This document shows, piece after piece, positions 43,780-54,595 of a stretch of 64,000 nucleotides of DNA (positions are counted from its first letter, which is position 1; each line of letters starts with the position of its first letter). Origin of the DNA: Paenibacillus sp. JNUCC-31 (GTDB lineage: Bacteria; Bacillota; Bacilli; Paenibacillales; Paenibacillaceae); assembly GCF_014844075.1 (NCBI RefSeq), contig NZ_CP062165.1, forward strand, positions 1,426,001 through 1,490,000, given 5' to 3'. Under the pieces are notes generated by a model. It worked only from the letters and a program-made list of their open reading frames with translations, searched no databases and was not told the DNA's origin. The position numbers were made by a program, and so were the translations under genes.

Positions 43780-45699
43780 TTAAGCTTTTGCCGTAAACAA
43801 CAATTCTTTTTCTTTAATCATTGTACGTCCGGCAGATTCAATTGAATGATATTGATGCATGTTCGTAATGATTACCGGCGTAATCGTTGTGTAACCGGCT
43901 TTTTCGATTTCTTCCCGGTCGAATTCCATCAGTACATCACCAACGGCAACCTTCGCTCCTGCTTGAACTTTAGGGGAGAAGAATTGACCTTTCAGTTTCA
44001 CGGTATCAATCCCGATATGAATCAGCATCTCAGCGCCGTCATCACTAACGAGACCAATGGCATGTCCACTCTTCGACAATGAGAATACTGTACCGTTAAT
44101 TGGAGAAACCACGCGGCCTTCCGACGGCTGAATCGCAAAACCTTTACCCATAATCTCTTCCGAGAATGCGGGGTCCGGAACTTCACTCAGTGATTTAACT
44201 TCACCAGTAATTGGGCTAAATACGTCTTGATCCAGCGCTTTAGTTTCTTCAACAGCAGTTACTGCGGAAGCAGAAGTCGTTGCTGCTGGTGTTGTAGGTT
44301 CAGCAGCTGCCGTCGCTTCAGTCGATTGTGGAGCATTGTCTTCTTGGAAACCAAGGATGTACGTCAGTACTGCTGCTGCTACGATGGCAATCAAACCACC
44401 AGCCAGGGCATAGAGCAGTGTACTAATTGCCGGACTGATAAATGCTGCAATACTTGGCAGACCCACTAGACCTGTAAGCACATAAGCTTTAACATTGACG
44501 ATCCCCATGAATCCACCTGCAACAGCTCCACCGATCAGGGCTGAAATAAATGGTTTTTTGAACTTCATATTGATCCCGTACATTGCCGGTTCCGTAATCC
44601 CCATGATAGCCGTAAGACCTGTGGAATAAGCAAGCGATTTAGTTTTACCATTTTTCGATCTAAGACCTACACCAAATGCTGCACCACCTTGTGCCAAGTT
44701 AGCCGCAAACATCAGTGGAATAATAAAATCGTAACCAAGTGATGTCATCGAACCAACAATGATCGGCAACAGTGCATAGTGCATACCTGTAATGATCAGA
44801 AGTGACATCGTACCACCAATCAAGATACTTGCGAATATAGACATATTGTCGAACAACCATGAAATACCACCTGACAAACCATTACCGAGCACTGTACCCA
44901 ATGGTCCAACCGTCATCAAGGTCAGAGGAACCATAATTAACAGGGTAACCGTTGGAACAATCAGAAGCTTAAGCGAAGCATGTGTAACACGATCAACCGC
45001 TTTCTCTACATAGGAAGCAATCCAGATTGCGAGAATAATCGGAATAACCGTAGAAGAATAGGTTGCTGCTATAACCTTAATGCCCACAAATGTGGTGTCG
45101 CCATTGGCAAGCAAGGCTGTAATCGTCGGATGCATAATCCCCGCTGCCAGCGCTGCAGCAATATACATATTGCTACCGAGCTTACGTGCAGCACTGATTG
45201 CCAGAATGATCGGCAGGAAGTAGAATGCACCATCACCGATAGCAGATAAAATGATATAAGTTGAACTGGTATCAGACAACCAACCTACAGCTACCAGGAT
45301 TGCCACGATCCCTTTGATCATACCGGCACCGGTAATCGCTGGCAGAATCGGCGTGAATATTCCGGAAATAAAGTCGAACAATGCACTTACTGGATTTCTC
45401 TTTTTCTTCTCCACAGTCGAAACAGCGGTTGATCCAGCGTCTGCATTCGGGGATTTGGACATGTTGCCTACAAGTGCATTATACACAACAGGCACATCGT
45501 TCCCAATAATGACCTGGAACTGACCACCATTCTCCATAACGCCCATAACACCAGGTGTATTTTTCAGCGTCGCTTTGTCCGCCAATTTGTTGTCATTCAG
45601 GTTAAATCGGAGTCTTGTCATACAGTGTGTGACTTGATCGATGTTCTCTTCGCCACCAACAAGCTTCAAAATATCCTTGGACAATTGTTGTTTATCCAT
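43780..45699 (-). CDS. bglP: Beta-glucoside PTS permease, EIIBCA
   Basis: The 639-residue protein imports and phosphorylates beta-glucosides (such as salicin, arbutin or cellobiose). EIIB is at residues 1-80 with phosphorylation site Cys26 in THCMTRLRF. EIIC follows with ten-odd membrane segments (about 100-460), including GMHYALLPI and GITEPAMYGIN. A flexible Ala/Thr linker leads to EIIA (about 490-639) with LIHIGIDTVKL, where His in IHIGID is the phosphorylated residue. EIIA and EIIC are fused as in BglP of B. subtilis. Its own RAT/terminator leader lies upstream at 45733-45823, so LicT must permit transcription. Confidence 0.95.
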   Translation of the reverse strand: MDKQQLSKDILKLVGGEENIDQVTHCMTRLRFNLNDNKLADKATLKNTPGVMGVMENGGQFQVIIGNDVPVVYNALVGNMSKSPNADAGSTAVSTVEKKKRNPVSALFDFISGIFTPILPAITGAGMIKGIVAILVAVGWLSDTSSTYIILSAIGDGAFYFLPIILAISAARKLGSNMYIAAALAAGIMHPTITALLANGDTTFVGIKVIAATYSSTVIPIILAIWIASYVEKAVDRVTHASLKLLIVPTVTLLIMVPLTLMTVGPLGTVLGNGLSGGISWLFDNMSIFASILIGGTMSLLIITGMHYALLPIIVGSMTSLGYDFIIPLMFAANLAQGGAAFGVGLRSKNGKTKSLAYSTGLTAIMGITEPAMYGINMKFKKPFISALIGGAVAGGFMGIVNVKAYVLTGLVGLPSIAAFISPAISTLLYALAGGLIAIVAAAVLTYILGFQEDNAPQSTEATAAAEPTTPAATTSASAVTAVEETKALDQDVFSPITGEVKSLSEVPDPAFSEEIMGKGFAIQPSEGRVVSPINGTVFSLSKSGHAIGLVSDDGAEMLIHIGIDTVKLKGQFFSPKVQAGAKVAVGDVLMEFDREEIEKAGYTTITPVIITNMHQYHSIESAGRTMIKEKELLFTAKA

Positions 45700-45732
45700 T
45701 GTGTTTTGCTCCTTTTATGTGTAATGAAGGTT

Positions 45733-45823
45733 AAAAAAAACCTAAACACTGAATAATGACAAAGCAGTTTCAGCTTATCATTATTCAACGTTTAGGTTTT
45801 GCCTTTTTTGCAGTAACAATCCT
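45733..45823 (-). promoter_or_regulatory. RAT and overlapping terminator before bglP
   Basis: On the minus strand the antiterminator GGATTGTTACTGC...GGCAAAACC (45823-45796) fits the LicT RAT consensus. Its last bases, AAAACCTAAAC, are also the first arm of a terminator hairpin ending in GTTTAGGTTTTTTTT (45800-45733), so the two structures exclude each other. Confidence 0.93.
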
Positions 45824-45826
45824 AAA

Positions 45827-46678
45827 TTATTCAATTGTTTGTTCATTTCTGACAACACGTTCAATGTGAATGGTCAGATAAAGAACCTCTTCTTTGGATA
45901 AAACCCGGTTGTAAATCTTGCGGGTATATTCATTAATCTTAACAGCACAAGCATGTGCTTCAGGATATTGCTTACTCACCAAGTCATGAAGGGGATTATC
46001 TTCTTCCTTATCTTCAATGGCTGTTCCTTGCAGTACACGTTGAGCAAAAAACTTCAAATGAGTTAAAAACCGATAATAACTCAGCGAATCTTCATCCAAC
46101 TCAATAACGAAACTCCGTCTTACAATGTTGAGTATATCCTTAACAATATTCGTGATACTGATCGTTTCCCTCATCTCACCGTTCATCTGGGCGTTAACCA
46201 GATGCATGGCGATGAATGCGCATTCGTCTTCGGGAAGCAGAACACCCAAGGTTTCTTCAATAATTTGCAATGCTTTGAGACCGATTGCATATTCCTTGCG
46301 GTACATGCGTTTGATCTCCCAGAACAGTGCATTTCGGATCTGCAATCCTTGACGATGCCGATCAATGGCAAAATGAATATGGTCCGTCAGTGAAATGTAG
46401 ATGCTCTCATGTAACTTCTCACCTAACACGGTCTCTGCATAACGGATAATTTCATCCGAGCATTCGACATATTCAACTGGAATATCAGACAGAAGCGTTT
46501 TCAGTTTCTGCGATACTTCCTTGCTTTCGAGCGAGAATATTTTTTCGACGAGACTCTCGTCAATGGTTTCACCAGTATGCTTTTTGAAGGCAATTCCCCG
46601 CCCCATGACGACCAGTTCGTTTCCTCCCGGATCAATCACAGTAACTACGTTGTTGTTCAGCACCTTCTCAATTTTCAT
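45827..46678 (-). CDS. licT: BglG/LicT-family transcriptional antiterminator
   Basis: The 283-residue RNA-binding antiterminator. The co-antiterminator domain is at residues 1-58 (MKIEKVLNNNVVTVID, VVMGRGIAFKK). PRD1 has His100 (LTDHIHF) and His159 (AMHLVNA); PRD2 has His207 (LTHLKFF) and His271 (TIHIERV), matching the phosphorylation sites of LicT. Phosphorylation of PRD1 by BglP blocks it when no substrate comes in; HPr phosphorylation of PRD2 activates it. Four RAT leaders in this region are its targets. Its own leader is one of these, so it is autoregulated. Confidence 0.95.
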   Translation of the reverse strand: MKIEKVLNNNVVTVIDPGGNELVVMGRGIAFKKHTGETIDESLVEKIFSLESKEVSQKLKTLLSDIPVEYVECSDEIIRYAETVLGEKLHESIYISLTDHIHFAIDRHRQGLQIRNALFWEIKRMYRKEYAIGLKALQIIEETLGVLLPEDECAFIAMHLVNAQMNGEMRETISITNIVKDILNIVRRSFVIELDEDSLSYYRFLTHLKFFAQRVLQGTAIEDKEEDNPLHDLVSKQYPEAHACAVKINEYTRKIYNRVLSKEEVLYLTIHIERVVRNEQTIE

Positions 46679-46711
46679 TTCTTCACATCACCTTGCACCG
46701 TCAAAGTAGTA

Positions 46712-46781
46712 AAAGGCAAAACCAAAACAGGTCATTAACATGCCCTGCTTCTGGTTTTGCCTGATTGAACAGTAACAATCC
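46712..46781 (-). promoter_or_regulatory. RAT and overlapping terminator before licT
   Basis: The RAT GGATTGTTACTGTT...CAGGCAAAACC (46781-46753) is followed by a terminator whose arms are AGGCAAAACC and GGTTTTGCCT (46762-46712). The RAT 3' half is part of the terminator. Confidence 0.9.
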
Positions 46782-46803
46782 AGTATTCATTAGCCTTAGG
46801 CCT

Positions 46804-46832
46804 ATCTTACCATATAATTATTTATCTGACAA
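46804..46832 (-). promoter_or_regulatory. Sigma-A promoter of licT
   Basis: On the minus strand TTGTCA (46832-46827), 17 bases, TAAGAT (46809-46804), followed by the RAT leader. Confidence 0.7.
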
Positions 46833-46840
46833 TGTTTTTG

Positions 46841-46854
46841 TGAAAGCGGTTAAT
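46841..46854. promoter_or_regulatory. CcpA (cre)-like site before licT
   Basis: TGAAAGCGGTTAAT matches the cre consensus TGWNANCGNTNWCA at 12 of 14 positions; the last two bases differ. It lies just upstream of the -35 box, so glucose repression by CcpA is plausible. Confidence 0.5.
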
Positions 46855-46909
46855 GTGCTCTAATATGATACGAGAAGATGCAAATTAACTAGGTCTATAG
46901 AACTAACAA

Positions 46910-48358
<1,449 letters not shown>

Positions 48359-48408
48359 TCATATTCATTCTTTGTTAAAACAGTAGACCCTATGCCCGTG
48401 AGCATATC

Positions 48409-48509
48409 AAAAAGCGGGCAACGCGCCAACATAAAGGGTTTTTGATCAAATGATCACGGAATGGACAGCTTTATGTTGGGTTTTGCCCGCTTTATGGCGG
48501 TAACAATCC
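48409..48509 (-). promoter_or_regulatory. RAT and overlapping terminator between the two GH1 genes
   Basis: GGATTGTTACCGCCATAAA...GCGGGCAAAACC (48509-48479) is the antiterminator; note ACCG instead of ACTG. The terminator pairs AAAGCGGGCA and CCCAACATAAAG with CTTTATGTTGG and TTGCCCGCTTTTT (48494-48409). Confidence 0.9.
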
Positions 48510-48565
48510 CGAATAGCCCAGTTAATTGAAGCGACCCGGTTTCAAAATACAGGAATCAGACCAAA

Positions 48566-50050
<1,485 letters not shown>

Positions 50051-50098
50051 TTAGGTTTTTTCCGAATACTGCCGTAGTATTTCAGGCTAAAAAACAAG

Positions 50099-50190
50099 AA
50101 AAAACCTAAACTCAAGGTAAAATAGCTCACGAAAAAGAGCCTTCATTTCACCATCAGTTTAGGTTTTGCCTGTCTTCACAGTTACAATCC
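50099..50190 (-). promoter_or_regulatory. RAT and overlapping terminator before the first GH1 gene
   Basis: GGATTGTAACTGTG...ACAGGCAAAACC (50190-50162) is the antiterminator, with A replacing T at position 8. The terminator AAAACCTAAACT...AGTTTAGGTTTTTT (50170-50099) overlaps its 3' end. Confidence 0.9.
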
Positions 50191-50230
50191 ATCAAAAGAT
50201 GTTATTGCGTATTCTGTTGTTTTCTCTTGT

Positions 50231-50259
50231 AATGTAAGCGTAACATATCTGTTTTGCAA
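50231..50259 (-). promoter_or_regulatory. Putative promoter of the bgl operon
   Basis: On the minus strand TTGCAA, 17 bases, TACATT, about 40 bases before the first RAT. Each hexamer matches the sigma-A consensus at four of six positions. Confidence 0.45.
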
Positions 50260-50302
50260 AATCAACTTCACTACACAACAGACTCACAATCCTTGAAAAG
50301 CA

Positions 50303-50596
50303 TTAACGAGGCATCCGCATGATCGCTGCTCTTAATGCATTCATATCCTCTTTATTTCCCAGATAGCTGGCAGGACTTTCGTCTCCCAACGCTGGAACTT
50401 TCATGTCCATCCATCTGAGGGCATATTCACCCATTTCACATAAAAGCACCTTGCTAATATCCGCCGGAATCCCCCGCTGTTCAGCACATTCAGCCCATGT
50501 TGAGTCCACATTCAAATAAGCTTCTTCGAAGAGTAGCACAAATGAGTCCCAACTGCATTGATTGAACTCCGCCAGATATAACTCTTTCATACTCAT
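50303..50596 (-). CDS. Small protein with MbcA/ParS-like C-terminus (lone antitoxin?)
   Basis: A 97-residue protein. The last ~35 residues, ALRWMDMKVPALGDESPASYLGNKEDMNALRAAIMR, resemble the toxin-binding domain of Xre/MbcA/ParS antitoxins (Trp, Pro-rich turn, P-x-x-Y-L, then helix). The N-terminus (ELYLAEFNQCSWDSFVLLFEEAYLNVD) is helical and not an HTH. The partner RES-domain toxin is absent. ATG 50596 has GGGAGGGGA upstream; the longer frame to 50650 lacks one. The resemblance is suggestive only, and the protein could be an unrelated small regulator. Confidence 0.5.
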   Translation of the reverse strand: MSMKELYLAEFNQCSWDSFVLLFEEAYLNVDSTWAECAEQRGIPADISKVLLCEMGEYALRWMDMKVPALGDESPASYLGNKEDMNALRAAIMRMPR

Positions 50597-50744
50597 GTAA
50601 ATCCCCTCCCTGAAATAGATATCGTATCCCCCAAGTCCTACGTTCAGCAATTCATCCTTAAGCCGCTTGAAACCGATTCTGGAAAAGGTAGACTTAATTT
50701 TAAATGTTTTTTTGGCAAATGGCTAGTCAAGGAGGAACACAACA

Positions 50745-51809
50745 ATGACTGAAGAAACAAACACATCCGGTTGGGATGCTATTGATAAAGCGGTTGGTGA
50801 GTTATATGGAAATCAGGAACCACATCACTATGGTACAGCCATTCCTTATATGCTCGGTGGGCCTGATCCGTTAAATGGAATTAGCGTCTACAAAGTGGAT
50901 GCACCCATGCCTCACTGGCATTTCATTACCTATGGATTTTCGGAACTGTATGAGAAGGAATCGGACGATCTGGAGCATAGCGGTTATGGATTTGAAATAA
51001 CGTTTCGGCTTACCCGGAGTCAAGAAGAGACTGCTCCCCCCGCTTGGGCACTGAATCTGTTACAGAACGTTGGACGATACGTTTTTACTAGCGGGAACGT
51101 GTTTCAAGCTGGAGATTATATGGATGCAAATGGCCCCATATGCCTTGGTTCAGATACGTTATTAACAGCACTTTCTTTTATTGAAGATCCTGATTTGACA
51201 GAGATATCTACACCCAATGGAATGGTGAAATTCATTCAGATGGTAGGAATCACGGGCCTGGAACTCGAAACGATGCAGACATGGAATACACGCGGATTGT
51301 TAGCAGCCTTTGTTGAATTCATGCCGAAGTATGTCACGGATCTTAGTAGAAATTCATATTTGGATATGCCCTCAGTGATTCAGGCTGTTGAACACGGAAT
51401 TGAACGGGAAGGTTCCAGTACAGCATTTCTATTCATACAACAACTGGCTTGGACACCCCCACGCAAGAGAATATTGCAGAAAAATGCACCCGCCGAACTC
51501 CAGATCGGGGCAAAACAGGCCCAAATTATCGGAAAAATACTCCGCAGCCGCTTTTCAAAGGGTGCTCCACTGTCCCTCATCGGATCAGGAGTGAACATTA
51601 CGTTTGAAGCTGGAGAGGCGCCTTCATTTTCGGAGAATGGCAATCAGATTACGGTGGTTGTACATGAACAAGCCGTATTGGATTTGGCTGCCAACCTTCG
51701 CCCTGTCAAGCAATCATTTGAGATTGCTTCATTGCCCGGCATTCTTTTTCGGATTGCCCGCACCGAAATTACCGATCAGGATGGTCATGTGATCGAAACT
51801 ATCGGTTGA
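50745..51809 (+). CDS. Suppressor of fused (SUFU)-domain protein
   Basis: A 354-residue protein with a bacterial SUFU domain in the first ~190 residues: GWDAIDKAVGELYGNQEPHHYGT, DPLNGISVYKVDAPMPHWHFITYGFSELYEKES, SGYGFEITFRL and ALNLLQNVGRYVFTSGNVFQAGD. The C-terminal ~150 residues are unassigned but beta-rich. In bacteria SUFU proteins are mostly immunity proteins of polymorphic toxin systems. The gene is 18 bases upstream of a LuxR regulator gene and probably co-transcribed. AAGGAGGAA precedes the ATG. Confidence 0.85.
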   Translation: MTEETNTSGWDAIDKAVGELYGNQEPHHYGTAIPYMLGGPDPLNGISVYKVDAPMPHWHFITYGFSELYEKESDDLEHSGYGFEITFRLTRSQEETAPPAWALNLLQNVGRYVFTSGNVFQAGDYMDANGPICLGSDTLLTALSFIEDPDLTEISTPNGMVKFIQMVGITGLELETMQTWNTRGLLAAFVEFMPKYVTDLSRNSYLDMPSVIQAVEHGIEREGSSTAFLFIQQLAWTPPRKRILQKNAPAELQIGAKQAQIIGKILRSRFSKGAPLSLIGSGVNITFEAGEAPSFSENGNQITVVVHEQAVLDLAANLRPVKQSFEIASLPGILFRIARTEITDQDGHVIETIG

Positions 51810-51827
51810 TTACAAGGAGGAAACCAT

Positions 51828-52586
51828 ATGTCTAATACATCTGCCTTACGGAAGAACTGGACTGAGAACGAAATATATGCTCCCAGCATAACACCAATCC
51901 AATATTTAACAAAAATCAATCTGGACAGGATTCGCAAAATCAATCATTTTCTAATTAGCGCATTCCAGCATAGCCTCTCGCAGATCAAGGAGAATCTGTC
52001 CAGTACGTATCTCTTTCTGCTTACAGATGCTGACGGGGTGCTGCTCGCCATGGATTACAGCTGTGATTTGGAACAGGTGGTGAAACAATCACCGATCCGT
52101 CCAGGCATGGTCTTTACGGCAACGAGCTGTGGTGTGAATGCCATATCGGAAACCATGGACAAACAGAAACCTGTTCTTCTGCCACCAGAGGAGCATGACC
52201 ATCCTCTTTTCCAAAGCTGGCACTGTTACGCAACGCCACTGTCTGTCGGGCTTCAACATGCCGGGTACCTGGACGTTTCCACGATTAATGCGGACATGCA
52301 AAGTGAATTGATTGCAATAGCCAAACTGATTCCGGCCCATATGCAAAATTGTTATCAGTCTCACCTTGCCTCACCGGAAACAGACCAGCCATCGGTTGAG
52401 TTCACCAAGCGCCAGTTAACCATTCTGAAGATGATTGCCAGAGGACTGACGGTCAAAGCCATTGCATTGAAGTTGAAAATTAAGGAATGCACTGTGAATC
52501 ATCATAAAAAAGTAATTTTCAACAAATTAGGTGTGCAATCCAGCGCAGAAGCTGTTTCAATTGCCAGCCGTCTGTCTTATCTATAA
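51828..52586 (+). CDS. LuxR-type regulator with GAF-like sensor domain
   Basis: A 252-residue regulator. Residues about 55-165 look like the GAF domain of AcoR-like activators (YLFLLTDADGVLLAMDY, RPGMVFTATSCGVNAISETMDKQKPVLL, WHCYATPL). The C-terminal HTH is FTKRQLTILKMIARGLTVKAIALKLKIKECTVNHHKKVIFNKLG (about 193-236). No receiver domain is present, so it should respond to a small ligand rather than to a kinase. It is the second gene after the SUFU gene. An inverted repeat 8 bases after its stop may be its operator for the lipoprotein gene. Confidence 0.87.
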   Translation: MSNTSALRKNWTENEIYAPSITPIQYLTKINLDRIRKINHFLISAFQHSLSQIKENLSSTYLFLLTDADGVLLAMDYSCDLEQVVKQSPIRPGMVFTATSCGVNAISETMDKQKPVLLPPEEHDHPLFQSWHCYATPLSVGLQHAGYLDVSTINADMQSELIAIAKLIPAHMQNCYQSHLASPETDQPSVEFTKRQLTILKMIARGLTVKAIALKLKIKECTVNHHKKVIFNKLGVQSSAEAVSIASRLSYL

Positions 52587-52593
52587 AGGTACC

Positions 52594-52611
52594 CCTATAG
52601 ATTTCTATAGG
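52594..52611. promoter_or_regulatory. Inverted repeat before lipoprotein gene
   Basis: CCTATAG-ATTT-CTATAGG has perfect 7-base arms, about 85 bases before the lipoprotein start and directly after the LuxR gene. It may be an operator; it has no T-run to make it a terminator. Confidence 0.4.
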
Positions 52612-52693
52612 TGGTCAACACGAACATCTGTGCTAGACTTTTCTGGTACGCAGGTTAGAGAGAGATTAAAAACACACATTTCAGGAGGGTAAT

Positions 52694-53482
52694 ATGTCTA
52701 TTTCAAAAAAAGCTTCGTTATTTGCCATGTTAATTATGATTCTGCTGGTTGCAGCTGCTTGCGGTGACAAGTCGGATAACACCGCCAAAACGGATGAATC
52801 CACTCCGACGGAAACCACTGCCGGAACTGATACAGACACTGCCAAGACGGAAGATAAAGAGAAAACAGAAAGCTCAGAAGTATCCTCTACCGAGTCCAAG
52901 GAAACAGATAACTCCAAAAACGTTGAATTGGGAACTACGGAAAAAGGCTCTTACAACAATGACTATTTCGGTGTTTCACTGAAATTTCCAGAAGCTTGGG
53001 AGTTCCAGGATGCGGATGGCATGAATGAACTGACTAGCGCTTCGTCCGAAGCTATCGCTGGCGACGACGAAACGAAGAAAAAGCAAATTGAACTGTCTCA
53101 GACCAAAACGCTGAACCTGTTGATGGCTTCACAATATCCTTTGGACGGAGGACAAGTCGGACCTTCCGCCATGGCGATTGCCGAGAAAGTCAGCTTGCTG
53201 CAAGGGATTCGTACAGGTAAAGATTATCTGGAAGCAACCAAGAAATTCATGGTGGACAGCCAGTTCCCTTATGAATACAAGGAACTCACAACCGAAACTA
53301 TCGGTGGCAAAGAGATGGATCTGATGCAGATCACAATGGATGCAGGCGATGGTTCAACCATTACCCAGGATTACTACAGCACCATTATTGAAGGTTATGC
53401 TTTCAACTTCATCTTCACCTATTTGGATGATAAAACGAAGGCCGAGATCGACACCATTAAGAAATCCGTTCAGTTCAAGTAA
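52694..53482 (+). CDS. Secreted lipoprotein with Thr/Glu-rich linker
   Basis: A 262-residue lipoprotein: signal peptide residues 1-20 with lipobox LVAAAC, then an acidic low-complexity linker (about 22-80, TDESTPTETTAGTDTD). The folded part (about 85-262) contains YFGVSLKFPEAWEF and the end YAFNFIFTYLDDKTKAEIDTIKKSVQFK, the outline of a PsbP/DUF1795-like domain often found in Paenibacillus and Bacillus lipoproteins. Function unknown; surface-exposed. Ribosome site AGGAGGGTA. Followed immediately by a 9-base tandem repeat and a terminator. Confidence 0.8.
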   Translation: MSISKKASLFAMLIMILLVAAACGDKSDNTAKTDESTPTETTAGTDTDTAKTEDKEKTESSEVSSTESKETDNSKNVELGTTEKGSYNNDYFGVSLKFPEAWEFQDADGMNELTSASSEAIAGDDETKKKQIELSQTKTLNLLMASQYPLDGGQVGPSAMAIAEKVSLLQGIRTGKDYLEATKKFMVDSQFPYEYKELTTETIGGKEMDLMQITMDAGDGSTITQDYYSTIIEGYAFNFIFTYLDDKTKAEIDTIKKSVQFK

Positions 53483-53494
53483 GCATGTCATATT

Positions 53495-53539
53495 GCTTAA
53501 CGTGCTTAACATGCTTAACATGCTTAACGAGCTTAATGA
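53495..53539. repeat. 9-base tandem repeat
   Basis: Five imperfect units of GCTTAACAT run without spacing (units at 53495, 53504, 53513, 53522, 53531), starting 12 bases after the lipoprotein stop. The last two units are degenerate. Confidence 0.75.
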
Positions 53540-53575
53540 GCAGCGCCTACCAGGCTTCTAAATAAAAATAAAGAT

Positions 53576-53624
53576 AAACGGCTGTCTCCCGGATCAAACC
53601 AAGATCCGGATGGCAGTCGTTTTA
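53576..53624. terminator. Intrinsic terminator
   Basis: AACG-GCTGTC-T-CCCGGATC pairs with GATCCGG-AT-GGCAG-TCGTT around a short loop, flanked by A and T runs. It serves the lipoprotein gene and may overlap the end of the minus-strand membrane gene. Confidence 0.75.
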
Positions 53625-54134
53625 TTTTATAGAGAGAATAGATTTTGTTGAGCAGTCTGCATGATATCTTCGCTGTACGCCAGGCAACAGAGTGACAATC
53701 TGGATACCCACTCCCCAAGCAAAATAGACCAGATGGATGACAGATACATGCTGTATCCAGTAAACCTGTACCATAATCCAGATGATCAGAGCAAATCCCG
53801 TATATAAGGAGAACGTCCACCCCCAGTATTGATTTGAGTAGAGATTCAGTTTTTCACCTATTTCCCAGGGAGTACGACGAATGAGTACAATGGCAGTGAC
53901 CATCGGCATAACACCAAGAACCAACAATAGTATAATTCCCGGAATCAAAAAACTGCCAAACGGGGAATGCTCCAACAATGAATCCGGCATCTGGACGAGA
54001 TTTCCCGATGGATCGATCATGAGAACTCCCCCTCCAAACATGGCGCCTATACCCAAGAAACCTTGCATTATAATGAGCACCCATGATCTTTCAGGTCCAC
54101 ATTCACGCTTCATTCCATCATCACTAGTCCTCAT
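53622..54134 (-). CDS. Four-helix membrane protein of unknown function
   Basis: A 170-residue protein with four hydrophobic segments (about residues 18-41, 62-86, 103-124 and 131-150) and a basic, cysteine-containing tail (RRYHADCSTKSILSIK). The motif YWGWTFSLYTGFALIIWIMVQVYWIQH is rich in aromatic residues. I do not recognise the family. GGAGGATGAGGG precedes the ATG. It is convergent with the lipoprotein gene and ends inside the shared terminator stem. Confidence 0.65.
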   Translation of the reverse strand: MRTSDDGMKRECGPERSWVLIIMQGFLGIGAMFGGGVLMIDPSGNLVQMPDSLLEHSPFGSFLIPGIILLLVLGVMPMVTAIVLIRRTPWEIGEKLNLYSNQYWGWTFSLYTGFALIIWIMVQVYWIQHVSVIHLVYFAWGVGIQIVTLLPGVQRRYHADCSTKSILSIK

Positions 54135-54263
54135 CCCTCATCCTCCAGACATGTTAGTTAACAGATTTCACTGAAAGTTCTATTCCATTTTCACATATGG
54201 GGAAAACTGATCCTGTGCTCTTTCTCACTAAAATTGTCCCAAAAAATTCGATTATGGTAAAAC

Positions 54264-54292
54264 TTGATAAAAGAACGTACGTTCGGTATAAT
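54264..54292 (+). promoter_or_regulatory. Consensus sigma-A promoter with LexA box
   Basis: TTGATA, exactly 17 bases, TATAAT. The spacer contains GAAC-GTAC-GTTC at 54273-54284, which fits the Bacillus LexA/DinR consensus GAAC-N4-GTTC. LexA bound there would block the promoter. Confidence 0.8.
54273..54284. promoter_or_regulatory. SOS (LexA) box
   Basis: GAACGTACGTTC is a perfect palindrome in the promoter spacer. Against the extended consensus CGAACRNRYGTTYC it matches 12 of 14 positions. Confidence 0.75.
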
Positions 54293-54322
54293 GGGGATAT
54301 ACTTAATGAGCGAGAGGCAGAT

Positions 54323-54523
54323 ATGGACGACAAATTTATTAAGGAACTACGCGAGATTAGTCGGGACGACAGACGAAGATCCGAATTTATGATCCAAGGC
54401 ATGAAGGAAACACTTCAGGGAAGAAAAGAAGAAAGTATGTTCAAGCGCTGGATTCGGCGTAAGAAGACAGAGAAGAAAATTTCACAACGATTCAATCAGG
54501 ATCCCTCTTCGGATCAAAAGTAA
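54323..54523 (+). CDS. Small charged SOS-controlled protein
   Basis: A 66-residue protein, very rich in Lys, Arg, Glu and Asp (DDKFIKELREISRDDRRRSE, FKRWIRRKKTEKKISQRF). It is predicted all-helical without membrane segments, and could bind nucleic acid or a basic-acidic partner. I do not recognise a family. ATG 54323 has GAGAGG five bases upstream; the ORF could be read from 54197, but the promoter at 54264-54292 lies inside that longer frame. The SOS box at the promoter makes it a DNA-damage-inducible gene. It ends at a clean terminator, so it is monocistronic. Confidence 0.65.
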   Translation: MDDKFIKELREISRDDRRRSEFMIQGMKETLQGRKEESMFKRWIRRKKTEKKISQRFNQDPSSDQK

Positions 54524-54531
54524 GCAACATA

Positions 54532-54560
54532 AAGAGGAGGCGGATTACGCCTCCTTTATT
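54532..54560 (+). terminator. Intrinsic terminator of the SOS-controlled gene
   Basis: AGGAGGCG pairs with CGCCTCCT around GATTA, followed by TT and an A+T-rich tail; ten bases after the stop codon. Confidence 0.75.
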
Positions 54561-54595
54561 ATTTATATGAATACCTATTCTTCTAAACGTTGTAT

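Noticed and set aside
50228..50246. cre site within the promoter region of the first GH1 gene
   Set aside because: TGTTA-CGC-TTACA has three central bases instead of four, so it is not a proper 14-base cre.
54197..54322. N-terminal extension of the SOS-controlled gene
   Set aside because: The promoter and LexA box lie inside it, and the ribosome site is just before the ATG at 54323.
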